Position numbers and translations under genes: made by a program. The notes under the pieces were generated by a model. That model was not told the origin of the DNA. It ran no database searches and saw nothing but the letters and a program-made list of their open reading frames with translations. 64,000 nt of DNA, from assembly GCA_003254905.1 (NCBI GenBank), contig QANU01006828.1, forward strand, positions 873,886 through 937,885. The letters run 5' to 3'. This document shows positions 1-12,042 of this stretch, piece by piece (positions within the stretch are counted from its first letter, which is position 1; each line of letters opens with the position of its first letter). The stretch is from Nissolia schottii (lineage: Eukaryota > Streptophyta > Magnoliopsida > Fabales > Fabaceae).

Positions 1-240
1 GAAACAGGTCAGGTCAGACCCTTAATAGGCCAAGCCTGTGTCATTAATATTCGGCCTCGGCCTGGCCTATTGCCTGTCAAAGGCTTTTTTTGGGGACTGG
101 CCAAACCTGTTTGAGAGGCCTGACTTCCAGCCTGGCAGGCTAGCCCTTTTTTTTTCTTTCAAACCAAAAAACCTGTTCTTCAAGCCTATTTACCGTAGCC
201 TGTTTACACACATTAAATAGGCCTTCACATTGATAAATAA
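1..240. repeat. AGGCCTG-rich transposon end (partial)
   Basis: The first 200 bases are packed with variants of AGGCCTG/CAGGCC in both orientations (for example near positions 47-75 and 115-145). Short, clustered, bidirectional motifs of this kind are typical of the subterminal regions of plant hAT-type DNA transposons. The window begins inside it, so its outer end and target duplication cannot be seen. The AT-rich stretch that follows and the GA-rich block at 600-740 may belong to the same element. No transposase coding is visible. The family assignment is inference. Confidence 0.4.
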
Positions 241-1172
241 ATGAAAATTCAAATTGCAACAACAATCTAATATTTAAACAAAAATTCATACATCAATCCA
301 AAGTGCAACTTTATAGATGAAGCAAAACTTTCCATCATCAAGAATAAAAGACCAAACTTCCAATAATGAAACATCTAAACACACTAGTTTAACACAAACA
401 ATTAAATAAAACATACACAAACAAGAGCAACCATGTGTGGTTTGTTTATTCACCAACAACTAGCAATCACCCAACAATCAATCAAACTTAGAAAACAAGG
501 GCTTATAATACCAAGAATCTTGCAATTTTGGAATCTGCTTAATGAGTAAGCAGAAATAAACATACCGAAACCATAAATAAACATATATAATAAAACCAAA
601 CAAAAAGGGAAAGAGAGAGAGAGAGGGAAAGAAATGTCACATACTGAGACCGAGACAGAGAGGCACGCCGTGAAGGATCCGACGGAGAAGGTGGCAGCCG
701 TCGACTGAGACAGAGAGACGAACGAGAGAGATTTAGAGCCTCATCTGTGAGAGAGTTCTACAGCTTTACCTTTAGGGTTACTTAAAAAATTATTAAAATA
801 ATAAGATTATATTAATAAATATTTTTTAATAAAATATCACAAAAGTTATATTAAGCTGATAAAATTTGATTTTATATAAAAAGTGTCCTCTGTTTAAATT
901 TTATTAAAAGTAATGTATGTATGCTTAGTTATTTATATAAAATACATATATGGATATTTATAAACATATTAATACGAGGGAGAGAGAGGATCTTAACGGG
1001 TAAAATCTCATATGAGAAAGGTGTTGGGTTCTCGGGTTGTCCACGGGCGCTGGGGTGTTTGGGAGAATCCTTCTACAGTGGGAGGATGCGTAATGCCTCT
1101 TATTCTTACTTTTTTTTTTTTTCATTGATCATCGTCATTAATTAAAATAATCAAGATTTGTTGTAAATCTTT

Positions 1173-2658
1173 TAACAGAAATACTCTCTGTGTACACCCA
1201 AATTACATACACTCATACATACATCATTCAAATATACGCAATTAATGATCATTATACGAATAGCGTACAATTTCTAAAATTATACACAACGCGCTCAATC
1301 CCGAACTCGTTTGTCTCATCGTTATCGTTTTCACTCATCGTCTTCATCCCCTCATCCTCGTTCTGTTATGTTCATCATCTTCATCATCGTCATTCTCTCA
1401 TTCTTTCATCCTCTCATCATCCTTCTCATCCTCTCCATCTCCATCCTCTTATCATGTCAAATTTGATTAAAATGGAATTAAGATAATAAAATATTGATTT
1501 TTTTTTAAATGGATGAGATCTATCTTTAACAATGGTGGTAAGGATATATTTTGCAGAATATGATATTTGGAGTGTACAAAGTAATATTGCTGAATATCAA
1601 ATTTTAGTGCACAAACATTATATGATGATGTTCACGAACATTATATGACCTTATGCACAAACATTTCATGCTTGTGTACAACATTGTGATTTTATTCAAA
1701 CATAAATAAGTTCACAATGTTTATACATTTTTAGTGGACAAACTTTATAAAAATTAATTCACATACATGTGTAAACACACTTTTATACGTTCTAATGCAT
1801 AAACTTTACATATATGCATATTACTTAATGTATAGTTAAATATTTTTATAGAATATGATATCAGATTTTAGTGCACAAACATTATATGAACTTATGCACA
1901 AACATTACGCACTTGTGTACAACAATATGATTTTACTCAAACATAAATAATAAGTTCACAATCTTTATACATTTTTAGTGGACAAACTTTATAAAAATTA
2001 GTTCACAGACATATGTACACACACTTTTATACATTCTAATGCATAAACTTTACATATATGCATATTAATTAATGTATATTTAAGTATTTTTTGCAGATTA
2101 TGATATCAGATTTTAATGTACAAACATTATATGACGATGTGCACCAACATTATATGACCATATGCACAAACATTACACATTTGTGTAAAACATTGTGATT
2201 TTATTCAAACATAAATAAGTTCACAATCTTTACACCTAGAGGTATATTGGTGAACATGAATCAGATGACATGAAATCTCATGAATTAATTAAGACTAATG
2301 TGAATGCAATGAACAAAAGGAGATTGGTTCTCAAGTTGCCAATTCGTGATTCATCTAAACTCATGTATGAATTTGTGATTGTGTTTGCTATATATTTGTG
2401 CAATGAGCATAGTGAATTTGCAGACGAGAGACGAGAGTGAAGAGAGATCGAAGAGAGGGACGAGAGTTTTCTGTGTTCAATCCTTATTTCCGAGGCAAGA
2501 AAGAGGAAGTTTGAAGGATACACATGTGTGGGACGCGTAAGGCGCAAGTAAGCGAGGGGGAGAGAGGTTAGTGGGCGGTTATTTAGGGGGCCCACCGTGT
2601 ATTAATACAGGTATATGTATGGTGCATGAGTTTGGGGTGTACATGTAGCAAAAATGTT
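1173..2658. mobile_element. Non-autonomous TIR element with internal tandem repeats
   Basis: The left end (about 1173-1225) and the reverse complement of the right end (about 2605-2658) match over roughly 50 bp. Both begin AACA, then a variable stretch, then TGTACACCC, AAA, and CAT/CAC-rich sequence. Inside lie three tandem units (1600-2250) and a less AT-rich stretch (2380-2600) whose minus strand is open but matches no protein I know. No transposase is seen. A shorter relative with the same ends lies at 41540-41780. The exact termini and target duplication were not resolved. Confidence 0.6.
1600..2250. repeat. Three tandem ~250-264 bp units
   Basis: The phrase ATTTTAGTGCACAAACATTA starts at 1601 and 1865 and recurs in a diverged form at 2110, giving unit lengths of about 264 and 245 bp. 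Each unit repeats the same order of landmarks: TATGCACAAACATT, TTCAAACATAAATAA, GTTCACAAT, GTGGACAAACTTTATAAAA and TTTACATATATGCAT. The third unit is truncated near 2245. The array lies inside the TIR element at 1173-2658. Confidence 0.8.
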
Positions 2659-2809
2659 TAATATATTGGCTTTTGTTGCGATTGATTGAGACTTTAGTAT
2701 GTTCATTTTTTTTTTACATTAATGTACCAAATATTATATAGTATGAATTTATATAACGTATTTATTATATTATACTATTATGCGTTATTCAATACAACAT
2801 GTCAAACGG

Positions 2810-4310
2810 GGCCTAATTTAAGAAGTCATTTTTAACGGGAAAGAAAATGACAAAGACTTCCATTTTAATATTAATGATAAACTTTGTTTTTGACGAATAA
2901 GACATGTTTATAGCCTATGAAAAATGGTCATTAAGATAAGAAGTCATTTTTAGTGAAAGGGAAAAGGTCAAACGCTACGAAAATTACAATTTACCAAAAA
3001 TTATTTTTGAGTGAAAATCCAAATGCATACTAATATTAAAGATTATTTTTAACAAAGAAAACAATGTTATAACTTATGAAAAATGATCATTAATTTAAGA
3101 ATCTGGTTTTAGTGAATAAGAGAATGTCATAGGCTACATAAATTACAATTTACCAAAATTATTTTTGAGTGAAAATCTCAGGGTTATAACCTACTAAAAA
3201 CTCATATTAACGATAAACTTTGTTTTTCATAAGAAAAAAAGATTTGGCTATATAGCCTCTGGAAGATGATCATTAATCTAAGTGATTTTTAGTGAAAAAT
3301 TGAAAGTCATTGGCTACAAAAATTTTAATTTACCGAAAATAATTTTTGGGTGAAAATTCAATGTTGTAATGCATAATAACAATAAAGTTTATTTTTAACG
3401 AAGAAGACAAGACTCTTATAACCTATGAAAAATGATCTTTAATATAAAAAAGTTATTTTTAGTGAAATAGAGAGACTAACGGCTACATAAATTGCTATTT
3501 ACTAAAAACCATTTTTAAGGGGTAGCCTACGAAAGATGACCATTAATCTAAGAAGTTGTTCTTAGTGAAAAAGATAAGGTTTGCTCATTAATAAAAATGT
3601 TATCCAAAAAAGACAAAACTATAGCCTATGAAAGATTATCATTAATTAAAAAAAGTCTATTTTAATGAAAATAAAAAAGACTATATACTATGGATAATGC
3701 ATATTACCCAAAATCATTTTTAAGTAAAAGTACAATGCAACCTTTGAAAAGTGATCATTAATAAATAAATAAAAAGTTTACTTTTAATGGAAAAGAAAAA
3801 GTTATAGGCTATAAAAGATGGTTGTTAATTAAAAAAAATCATATTTAATGGAAAAAGATAAGGTTTCAGACTATGAAAAATGCATATTACTGAAAACCAT
3901 TATTGAGCAAAAATACAAAACTATATATATAGCCTACAACAAATGTCATTAATAAAAAAAAGTTTGCTTTTAACAGAAAAAGGAGGTCAATAATCCAAAA
4001 AAGTCATGTTTAATAAGAAAGAGAAGACTATAGGCTATGAAAAGTGTGTAATACCGAAAATCATTTTTGAACAAAAATATAAGGCTTGAAAAATGCACAT
4101 TAATAAAAAGATTTACTTTTAAAAAAAAGATAAAAAGATTTTTTCCTAGGAAAGATATTCATTAATCCAAAAAAGTCATTTTCAATTAAAAAAAAAGGTT
4201 ATAAACTATGAAAAATGCATATTATCAAAAACCTTTTTTGAACAAAATTATAAGATTGTTTATAGCTTATGAAAAATGCACGTTAATTAAAAAAATTAAC
4301 TAAAAAGATG
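2810..4310. repeat. Degenerate minisatellite with higher-order structure
   Basis: About 1.5 kb is made of diverged copies of a roughly 50-60 bp AT-rich monomer built on AGCCTATGAAAAATG, then an ATTAAT-like stretch, then ATTTTTAGTGAAAAAGA. In the left half three monomer types alternate: one with GATCATTAATCTAAGAAGTC, one with AATTTACCAAAAATTATTTT, and one with ATTAACGATAAACTTTGTTT. This gives a period of about 160-180 bp, with repeats starting near 2910, 3068, 3249 and 3417. The right half keeps the monomers but loses the regular order. No coding capacity is seen. Confidence 0.7.
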
Positions 4311-4460
4311 ACTAAAGTGGACCATGTTGAAACCTTATTCAATGAAAAATGTTATTTATATTCATTTAAGTGTGAAATATTGTGTCGACAAACATTCACC
4401 ATTAAATAAGGTCTCTCTAAAATGTGAACCATATTCACCATTTAAGGTCTTTTTAAGAAT

Positions 4461-4611
4461 AATGTTACTTAAACAACAAAATTGAATAACATATAAATAT
4501 ACAACAACATGTGAGTGTACATGGACACCACATAATTATTGTATTATACATATGCACCCACATATTATTATATTTTTATATGTTGTACAATTTTATTGTT
4601 GAAGTTACATT
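4461..4611. mobile_element. Small palindromic MITE
   Basis: The first ~55 bp and the reverse complement of the last ~55 bp align closely along their whole length: AATGTTACTTAAACAACAAA on the left and AATGTAACTTCAACAATAAA on the right, both followed by AACATATAAA and an ATGTGRGTG motif. The element is only about 151 bp and is almost entirely a fold-back structure, as in miniature inverted-repeat elements. No clear target duplication was identified, so the superfamily is left open. Confidence 0.65.
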
Positions 4612-5640
4612 GTCCATAGCAAAAAGGCCGATCCATAATTCAAAACCATAAGCATGTGGGCATACCCGAATGGCTTATGGTTGATCCAATGAGATTGGCC
4701 AGTCCAATCCAATTTTGAAACTGTGATTGAGTATTTAGTGACCCAAATTATTCTTCTTCCTTTTTTCTAGAAGCTTCAAGGAATCCCTTTCCCAAGACCA
4801 AAAGAGAAATAATATCAATGAGAAATAAAATAATTTTGGTATTATTTGCTTGAACTGCAATCCTTTTTAGTTTATTTGCAGATTTATCAATTATTAAAGT
4901 CCAAGTTGATGAATTGACCAACACAGCGTGTGTACCAACACATGGCGTGGCGGCTAGGCATCTCACAACATGCTAAATCAACGAAAATTTCAAATCGAAA
5001 TATTAATCAAAGGCCTAGTGGCATGCAACAAACCTCATTTAAGTATTGATCAAAATCAATCAGCCAGTTTATTTTGTTTTTTCCTTTCCAATTTTGCTGA
5101 TATAATAATGCACAAAAAACAAAAAATTTCGATTAACAATGACTGCTGGTCCTTACGCACATTGGAGGCAACTTTCATTCTAATTAAATAACAAGTCGAG
5201 ATGTAGAAGGCACTGGTAATCACTAATTAAGAATTATGAAACTAGTTAAGCTTAGGTTGGATGCCGGAACTGGGATGCTATTTAGTTGCTAAGTACAATT
5301 AGTCATATCAATTAGTATCAAAATCACCGTCAAACCTTCCCTAGTTCACTTTGGACAATTATTTATTATTACTGTTATTTTTAAGAAAAATTTAAGTTGA
5401 GAAAAAAACTCGTCTTAGTTTAAGATTGTGATGTTGAGTTTGTTGAAATACTTACATATCATTCACTAACAAAAAGAAAATATAAAAGCGAGAGTATATC
5501 TACCATCTTGTCATTTATTTACATAATTATCTCATGTTAATATGACATGTCATTTTAAATGAATGGTAAATGAATAGGATCTTGATCCTAACCAAAATAC
5601 CTAGATCCACGAGTAAACAAAGTAAACTTGCTTTGAAAAG
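4612..5640. other. Gene-free AT-rich intergenic DNA
   Basis: Short open frames here (for example on the minus strand near 4750-4966 and the plus strand near 4970-5191) have no recognisable motif and biased low-complexity composition. The stretch probably contains distal upstream sequence of the oxidase gene that follows. Confidence 0.5.
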
Positions 5641-5647
5641 CTTTGGG

Positions 5648-5785
5648 CACGTGGGAAATAAACAAAGTTCTCCGATTTGAGTACTCTACCTACCTACGCG
5701 GGTAAGACATATCCATTACACACACAGTATTATATATGTAGCATAACTCAATCAGCTACAGGCAGAGAAAAAGAAAACATAAGAC
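5648..5785 (+). promoter_or_regulatory. Core promoter of the BBE-like gene
   Basis: A TATATATG box lies at 5731-5738, about 50 bp before the start codon, which would place transcription start around 5760 with a short leader. A palindromic CACGTG (G-box core, known to bind bZIP and bHLH factors) lies at 5648-5653, about 83 bp upstream of the TATA box. Use of these sites is inferred from position only. Confidence 0.5.
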
Positions 5786-7423
5786 ATGGGTTACCTCGCA
5801 GTGTTTATGGTTCTGCTGCTTCTTGCATTAATGTCATGCACACCTTCTTCTTCTGCCACCGTAGTTGAAGAGAGTTTCAAGAAGTGCATGATAACCCGTG
5901 TTGGAAATGTCACTATCCTAACCTCGTCCTCCTCACAATACCCTCAAGCCTTGGAAACATTCGAGCAGAATCCAAGATGGGTCAATTCCTCATCCTCAAA
6001 AACAATAACAAAGCCTCTTCTCATCATAACGCCTCTCCGGGAATCAGAAACCCAAGCAACCATTCTATGCAGCAAGCAACTTGGGCTGCAAGTCAGGGTC
6101 AGAAGTGGTGGCCATGACTATGAAGGCCTTTCTTTTCTTTCCTTCGATTCCAAGGCCCCATTTGTCATGGTTGACCTCAACAAACTCCGCTCCATCGAGA
6201 TCAACCTTGGCAACGAAACGGCTTGGGTCCAGGCTGGGGCAACGTCAGGTGAACTCTACTACAAAATCTCCAAGGTGAGTGGGGTCCATGGATTCCCTGC
6301 AGGGTTATGTCCAAGCATAGGAATGGGTGGACACATCAGTGGAGGAGGGTTTGGCACCATGTTGAGGAAGCATGGAATAGCAGCAGATCATGTTGTCGAT
6401 GCTCGCCTGGTTGATGTGAATGGCAAGATCCTTGACAGAAAGTCAATGGGGGAGGATCTTTTCTGGGCCATCAGAGGTGGCGGCGCTAACAGCTTCGGAA
6501 TCGTCCTCGCATGGAAGATCAAGCTTGTAAGAGTTCCACCTGTTGTCACTGCTTTCAACATTCAGAAAACACTTGAGGAAGGAGCAACCAAGCTTGTTCA
6601 CAGGTGGCAGTTCATAGCAGATAAGTTGCCTGAGGATCTTTTCATAAGAATTGTTGCACAGAACAATGGTAGCCCCAATTCAAAGGCAGTACATGCATCC
6701 TTTAATGCATTCTTCCTTGGAGGGATAGATAGGTTGCTTCCAATAATGAATCAGAGGTTCCCTGAACTGGGGTTGCAGGCTAAACACTGCACTGAGATGA
6801 GTTGGATCCAATCAGCTCTATTTTTTGCTGGATACAACAAAGGGGACCGACCAGAGCTCTTGCTTGACAGAATCACCACTTTCAAGAGCTCATTCAAGGC
6901 CAAGTCTGATTTTGTGAAGGTTCCTATACCAGAAGCTGGGCTAGAAGGGATTTGGAAGAAGCTTCTAGAAGAAGATGTGTTGGCACTGCTGATAATGGAT
7001 CCCTTTGGTGGTAAGATGAATGAGATCGCAGAATCTGAGATCCCTTTCCCTCACAGGAAGGGCAACTTGTACAACATACAGTACATGGTGAAGTGGGATG
7101 TGAACACCATTGAAGCATCCAACAAGCATCTGCAATGGATGAGAAATCTTTATAGCTACATGACTCCTTATGTTTCAAAGTCTCCAAGAGCTGCCTATGC
7201 CAACTATAGGGATCTTGATATAGGTAGCAACAAGGGTGGTAACACAAGCTTCTCACAAGCAAATGTATGGGGCATGAAGTACTACAAGGGGAACTTCAGG
7301 AGGTTGGCACAAATTAAGACAAAGGTTGATCCCCACAATTTTTTCAGGAATGAACAGAGTATTCCTCTCCTAAATTCTGTTCCCCGTTCACTCAAAGAGC
7401 ATGGCATTATTGGAACTGTCTAG
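5786..7423 (+). CDS. Berberine bridge enzyme-like FAD-linked oxidase
   Basis: A 545-residue single-exon gene of the plant BBE-like (reticuline-oxidase-like) flavoprotein family. Residues 1-24 form a hydrophobic secretion signal. Cys34 and Cys95 fit the conserved disulphide. The FAD-binding PCMH domain contains RSGGHDYEG with His110, and GLCPSIGMGGHISGGGFG with Cys175, the two residues that carry the bicovalent flavin in this family. The C-terminal BBE segment has NYRDLDIG and ends with the usual NFFRNEQSIP. Several N-glycosylation sequons (NVT, NSS, NET, NTS) suit a secreted or apoplastic protein. Characterised members oxidise monolignols, oligogalacturonides or cellodextrins, or act on alkaloids; the substrate here cannot be read from sequence. 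Length and intron absence are normal for the family. The gene is intact, with no frameshift. Confidence 0.93.
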   Translation: MGYLAVFMVLLLLALMSCTPSSSATVVEESFKKCMITRVGNVTILTSSSSQYPQALETFEQNPRWVNSSSSKTITKPLLIITPLRESETQATILCSKQLGLQVRVRSGGHDYEGLSFLSFDSKAPFVMVDLNKLRSIEINLGNETAWVQAGATSGELYYKISKVSGVHGFPAGLCPSIGMGGHISGGGFGTMLRKHGIAADHVVDARLVDVNGKILDRKSMGEDLFWAIRGGGANSFGIVLAWKIKLVRVPPVVTAFNIQKTLEEGATKLVHRWQFIADKLPEDLFIRIVAQNNGSPNSKAVHASFNAFFLGGIDRLLPIMNQRFPELGLQAKHCTEMSWIQSALFFAGYNKGDRPELLLDRITTFKSSFKAKSDFVKVPIPEAGLEGIWKKLLEEDVLALLIMDPFGGKMNEIAESEIPFPHRKGNLYNIQYMVKWDVNTIEASNKHLQWMRNLYSYMTPYVSKSPRAAYANYRDLDIGSNKGGNTSFSQANVWGMKYYKGNFRRLAQIKTKVDPHNFFRNEQSIPLLNSVPRSLKEHGIIGTV

Positions 7424-7865
7424 GACATTTTATGCTATTCAAATATATTTTTCACATTACATGAGGCTAGGCAAAATAGCATCTGGTTGGTAACCATGTT
7501 GACCTTATGCATTATGAGTTTGTAATAAATCCAATCCTGAACAATGCTTTGCTCCTTTATTCAATTTCTACTCCTTTTGTATTTATCTTACCAGAGATAA
7601 AATGATGCTACAATATCAATCTTGCAAACCTCCTAGGTTAAAATGAACTGCTACAAGATGTCTCGTCAAATCATTCATCATAAAATACACCAGAATTGTC
7701 ATAAAGCTGCTACCCTTAGCCATCAGTTTTTTCCAGGGGGAAAATCCTCAGTACAATGAAAAAGAAAACTAAACTATAAAAAAAAAATAATAATAAAAAA
7801 AGATTAACCAAAAATTACAAGACGTAGTCATCTGAAAGGGTGGTCTGAGAATTACATAGAACGGT

Positions 7866-10569
7866 TTATTGAGGAGTTGAACTATTTGATTTGTACTCCA
7901 ACATCTGAGCCCTGTATCTTTCCTTATCTCTCAGCCCTTTCTCCTGATAAACCTGCATTACATGTACAAAATTGCATGAGAAAACCTTGGTGATAAATAA
8001 CCCCAGAATATAACTCCAAACAAATATGGACAGTTTCACAACTTTCTACTTTTCTGGCAACCAAAACCTACCTTAATTCTATGGTTGATATACAACTTTC
8101 TCTAATAAGTTAGCTTAGTTCAAAGGTGAAATGACAGATTGCTAGACATCTAGCTCTAAGTGTCAACAGAAACTTTTGCAAGATATAAATACACATATCT
8201 AGACTGTCTACATATCAAATAGAAGCTACAACAACAACAACAACAACAAAGTCAGTATGCAAAATTAATTTTCTGCATGGTAAAATAATTCATAATGCAA
8301 TGCATGCATGATTAGTAAGAGATTAGTGGAAAAGAAAGGGAACGATCTATGTGCTTGGACAATAAACTAGTCCAGATACATATAATTTGAGGCTTAGAAA
8401 AAAGAAGAAATCGGCGGCAAAAGCAAAACAAAGCACCAAATGTTCATCAAATGTGAAAAGTGTGTACCAATACCTGTCTTTCTGCTTCTGTGAGATTGTT
8501 CCACAGCAACCCAATCCTCTTACTAATTGCTCTCTCTTGCCCAGAGAATGCAGGCTTTAACCTGGCATAATTCTCAGCAAAGAAGAAATTGTAACCACTC
8601 CGGTTTGACTTTGGCCGAGATGGATCTCGTAATGCCAATTTAGACCTCTTTCGATTTTGTGAACTAGGGACACCTACAGCATTAGAACTCTGGGATACAT
8701 TGATAGGAACATGATACAGAATACCTTTCACCTGTTCAGAACCCAAATTCACTGTAACTACATATCCACCGTCAAATTTCCCATCAATTGTTCCAGGCAA
8801 CACAGAACCAAGCAGCTGTACTGGACTGGCTGCATATCAGAAAGAAAATCCTTATAACAGCTGCAAATTATATCTCCTTACCCACATTGTTGAATGAAAA
8901 TTAATGAAATAAATCAAGTCTAAGAATGATATTCCGTTTCATTACACTTCCAGTTTCCGAAAAAACAGAAGCAAATATCTCTAAGATTATTCACAGGACA
9001 AGAGAAACAAGACTAAAGATCGAGTTCCATATTTTTACATATCACATTTATATGTAGGTTGCTCCAAGTCCATTCTCAATGAAATATGTCATAGGAACCC
9101 TTTATCCAGCACTGCTGTTATTGCAAGAGGCATGAAACGCTAGTGAAAACAGAGATGCAAGTCGATATAAGAAGCATTTAAGGCATACATTACAGAGCAT
9201 TTATAGCAGTACCTTCCCTCATGTTTGTGGAGCTATTGACAAGGCTCTTATTTGCTGGATCTGGATATATGAAATAATTGCTAGGGTCAAAGAGGGAAAA
9301 TTCAAAAACATAGTTTAGAGGGGGGGGGTGGGGAAGAGAATTGTCTTCCCTTACCAGGTGTCAGGGAAGGAGGGACTTGCTTCCGAAAGTAATACACTTG
9401 CTCAAAGTGATAAAGCAATGATAGATAGTATCTGCGAACCATGAATGATGCGCTTGTTATAGTATCTCGGAACTTGAAGCCCACAATCACATCCTTCCAT
9501 TTACGATCTACAATTACCTATATTCAAGAAAAAAGCTTACGAGGAGTTATTTTAGAAGGATAGTGTAAAACAGAGAAATCAATCTAGCAAAAATTTCAGA
9601 ACTGCTTCATAGGTAAATTGCAAACTTAAAAGCTTTACAAGCAGCACCATCAAATCTGCTGAAAGCACATACTTGCTTTTTACCTTTGCCCCTAACTCAA
9701 TTCAGATCATTGCACGAAAGAGAGTATGTTTCATGACATAGAGGGACTCTGAGTTTTAACAATTAGCAGAGCAATACGCAACGCATACCTTTTCAAGACC
9801 ACCGCGAGATGTTACTTCCATGAAAAGGCGATATAGATCTAGTGGCTTTCCTCCTATAGTAGGAACCCTATATATATATAAAAGAAAAAAAAGGGAAATG
9901 TAATGTCAATTGTGATCATTATTAGTTTTCAGCATCATGTACACCGCATACAATACTCCCACGTACACCTAACAGATAATAGACAAGAACGCAATACCAA
10001 ACTTAACAAAGCTAACTAATTTCAAAAGGTAAAGTCAGACAAAAACAACATTCTCTTTCGTTCGAGCAAGAGAGAACGAACGAAAACACCCAAAAGAAAT
10101 TGTACAATGTGCTCACTAACTAACTGATTAGGTTTATATCAATTAACTTGACATAGGCAATTCCTCTTTCAGGGCATACCAGAAAACACCCAAAAGAACA
10201 CAAATTTACACAACACGCGAACGAAATTAACCAAACCCACATGAGCAAAGACAAGAAGAAACACTTGAAATAGTGTAATAGATCAAATGAACAAGTTATG
10301 GTAAAAAAAGGTTATTTTTTTAATAAAAAGAAAAAGAAAAGGGCTTACTTAAATTTGGTGCCAAATGATTTATGAAAAGATTCAAGCTTTTCCCGGAAGA
10401 GGTTAGCATCGCGAGCAAGCTCCTCGTAAAGAGCTGTTGGCGGCGGATAAGGGTGGTTGGCGGCGGCAGAGGTGGCTGTGTCCGAGGATTTCTCATTTGG
10501 TCTCTCGTTCTGATCATCGGGTTGCTGCTGAGACCTATTGGTGGAACCTTGTGCAGCAGCACTTGTCAT
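7866..10569 (-). CDS. ARID and HMG-box DNA-binding protein (HMGB9/10/15-like)
   Basis: Six coding exons read from the minus strand: 10349-10569, 9789-9867, 9355-9517, 9213-9260, 8474-8829 and 7866-7952. They join in frame to about 317 residues. An N-terminal Gln/Asn/Pro-rich stretch is followed by an ARID domain spanning exons 1-3 (YEELARDANLF through FKFRDTITSASFMVRRYY). Exon 5 carries a basic segment and starts the HMG box (DPSRPKSNRSGYNFFFAENY, then GLLWNNLTEAERQ), which finishes in exon 6 (VYQEKGLRDKERYRAQMLEY). ARID plus a single HMG box is a plant-specific architecture; Arabidopsis members are nuclear AT-rich-DNA binders, some acting in pollen development. Length matches those proteins (about 320-340). 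The exon 4 acceptor was chosen at 9260 because the alternative at 9280 brings a stop into frame. Confidence 0.88.
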
Positions 10570-11401
10570 GTTTTCTTCTTTCTTTCTTTTTTTTCTTTTT
10601 TTTTTAATCGGTTAAAAAAGGAAGAAGAAAAAGAAGGCTAATTGTAATTGTAACTGATGGAGATGGAGATTTTTCTTGCAATTTCCGAAACAATCTTTCA
10701 AGCAATGCAATAAAAGCTTACTGTAAAACCTTTAGGGCTAGAATTTAAAACAATCTATCTATCTTTAATTGTACATTAATATATGGTATGCACAAATAGG
10801 TTGGGCAAAATTGGCAATCCACCTTTTTGATTTATATTTTATATTATATTTAAACAAAAAGTAAGCACGGAGGTGTCATGTCACGAATGCCTTGAAGGGC
10901 AATATAGGCAACATTTGCAGTCTTGCATAGTACCAAAAAGCAAAAAACAAACAAATGGTATATATTCATTAGAAGATTTCATTGGAACGGTTTAGATCCT
11001 TACTTTTATTTAATTATTTTAGTTTAACTAGTTTGGTTCCATAAAAAAAGACAACCTAGTTTAATGAAATAAGAAAAAAAATCTCACTTGAATGGAAATA
11101 TATGAAGAAAATCTATAATCAATGAAAAAAAGGAAAATCTTTAATAACATGAAATATAAAGCATCATCCTAAACCAAAGTGTAACCTATATATCCTAACA
11201 AGTGTAACCTAAAAAGTGTAACATTTGTGATTAATTATAATTTTAATCCGTGTTTAATTAATAAGTATGGTAATTAATTAATTAATTAATTAAAATACAA
11301 GAAAATAAAAAGACCAAAAATATAGAGTATTAGGAATAGGAATGACCTTTGGTGAACATCTAGGGTAAAACCTCCCACATAGATCTTCCTATAACATAAA
11401 G
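10570..11401. other. Intergenic DNA upstream of the ARID-HMG gene
   Basis: The leader and promoter of the minus-strand ARID-HMG gene should lie just above 10570, where a pyrimidine-rich tract is present on the plus strand. The rest is AT-rich, with a short ATTA microsatellite near 11273-11293. I see no gene. Confidence 0.45.
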
Positions 11402-11406
11402 ATTAT

Positions 11407-12042
11407 TGTTAAGCGCTAAAGACTAGGGGGTTCAGAGAGCGCTAACATCTGAGGAGGGAAAGAAGCTTACCTATCCTAAAGGGCACACATCCTCTAAAGA
11501 GAGGGAGAAGCTTACCTTACCCAAAAGGCTCATAGAGGCGTCGCCCACTAAGGAGTAGAGGAAACTCTGCTCACATGCTTGCACCGACCCAAAGAGAGAG
11601 AGTTTCACTAGACTCAGAGGAGGAGGTTACAGGCCCAAGACTCCAGGTCCAGTTCGGCCCAGCAAAGCTAAAAGAGGAAGCAACGACTTCTCCTCCCTCA
11701 ATTTACAATCAACTCCTAGATACGTGGGAAAAGATAAGTCAGGGAAGCTGTTATGCAAATTTCCCTCGCTCTATCTCTATCTAAACATCCTAACTCATCT
11801 ATAAAAACACATGACCTCAAGTCACCAGATATCACTCATTCCCTCTCTAGAGAACTCACCTAATACTTGTGCTTACTTGAGTGTCGGAGTGCCTTTGCAG
11901 GTACCCCCGCCGTCGCACTCTCTCTAAGCAAGCAACTCACTTGGAGCTTCTGTCCAAGCATTGGAGCTCCTGTCAAGGCGTCTTCTTCACCCTCTACTCG
12001 TGTTCAAGTAACTCCGTTCCCTATACGAATTACTCGTGAACA
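11407..12042. mobile_element. Solo LTR with 5-bp target duplication
   Basis: A 636-bp block starts TGTTAAGCGC and ends GTGAACA, giving the TGTT...AACA termini of LTRs. It is flanked on both sides by ATTAT (11402-11406 and 12043-12047), a perfect 5-bp target duplication. Its 3' part contains the phrase TTGAGTGTCGGAGTGCCTTT followed by GCAGGTACCCCC, which I recognise as typical of Ty3/gypsy Tat/Athila-type LTR ends in dicots. No internal retrotransposon sequence lies next to it, so recombination between two LTRs has removed the body. Clade assignment is inference. Confidence 0.8.

Noticed and set aside
1600..2250. CRISPR-like array
   Set aside because: Units are ~250 bp with no short constant repeat and unique spacer pattern, and the DNA is plant nuclear.
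6924..7262. 112-codon minus-strand open frame in the oxidase gene
   Set aside because: Antisense shadow of an intact, well-conserved coding sequence.
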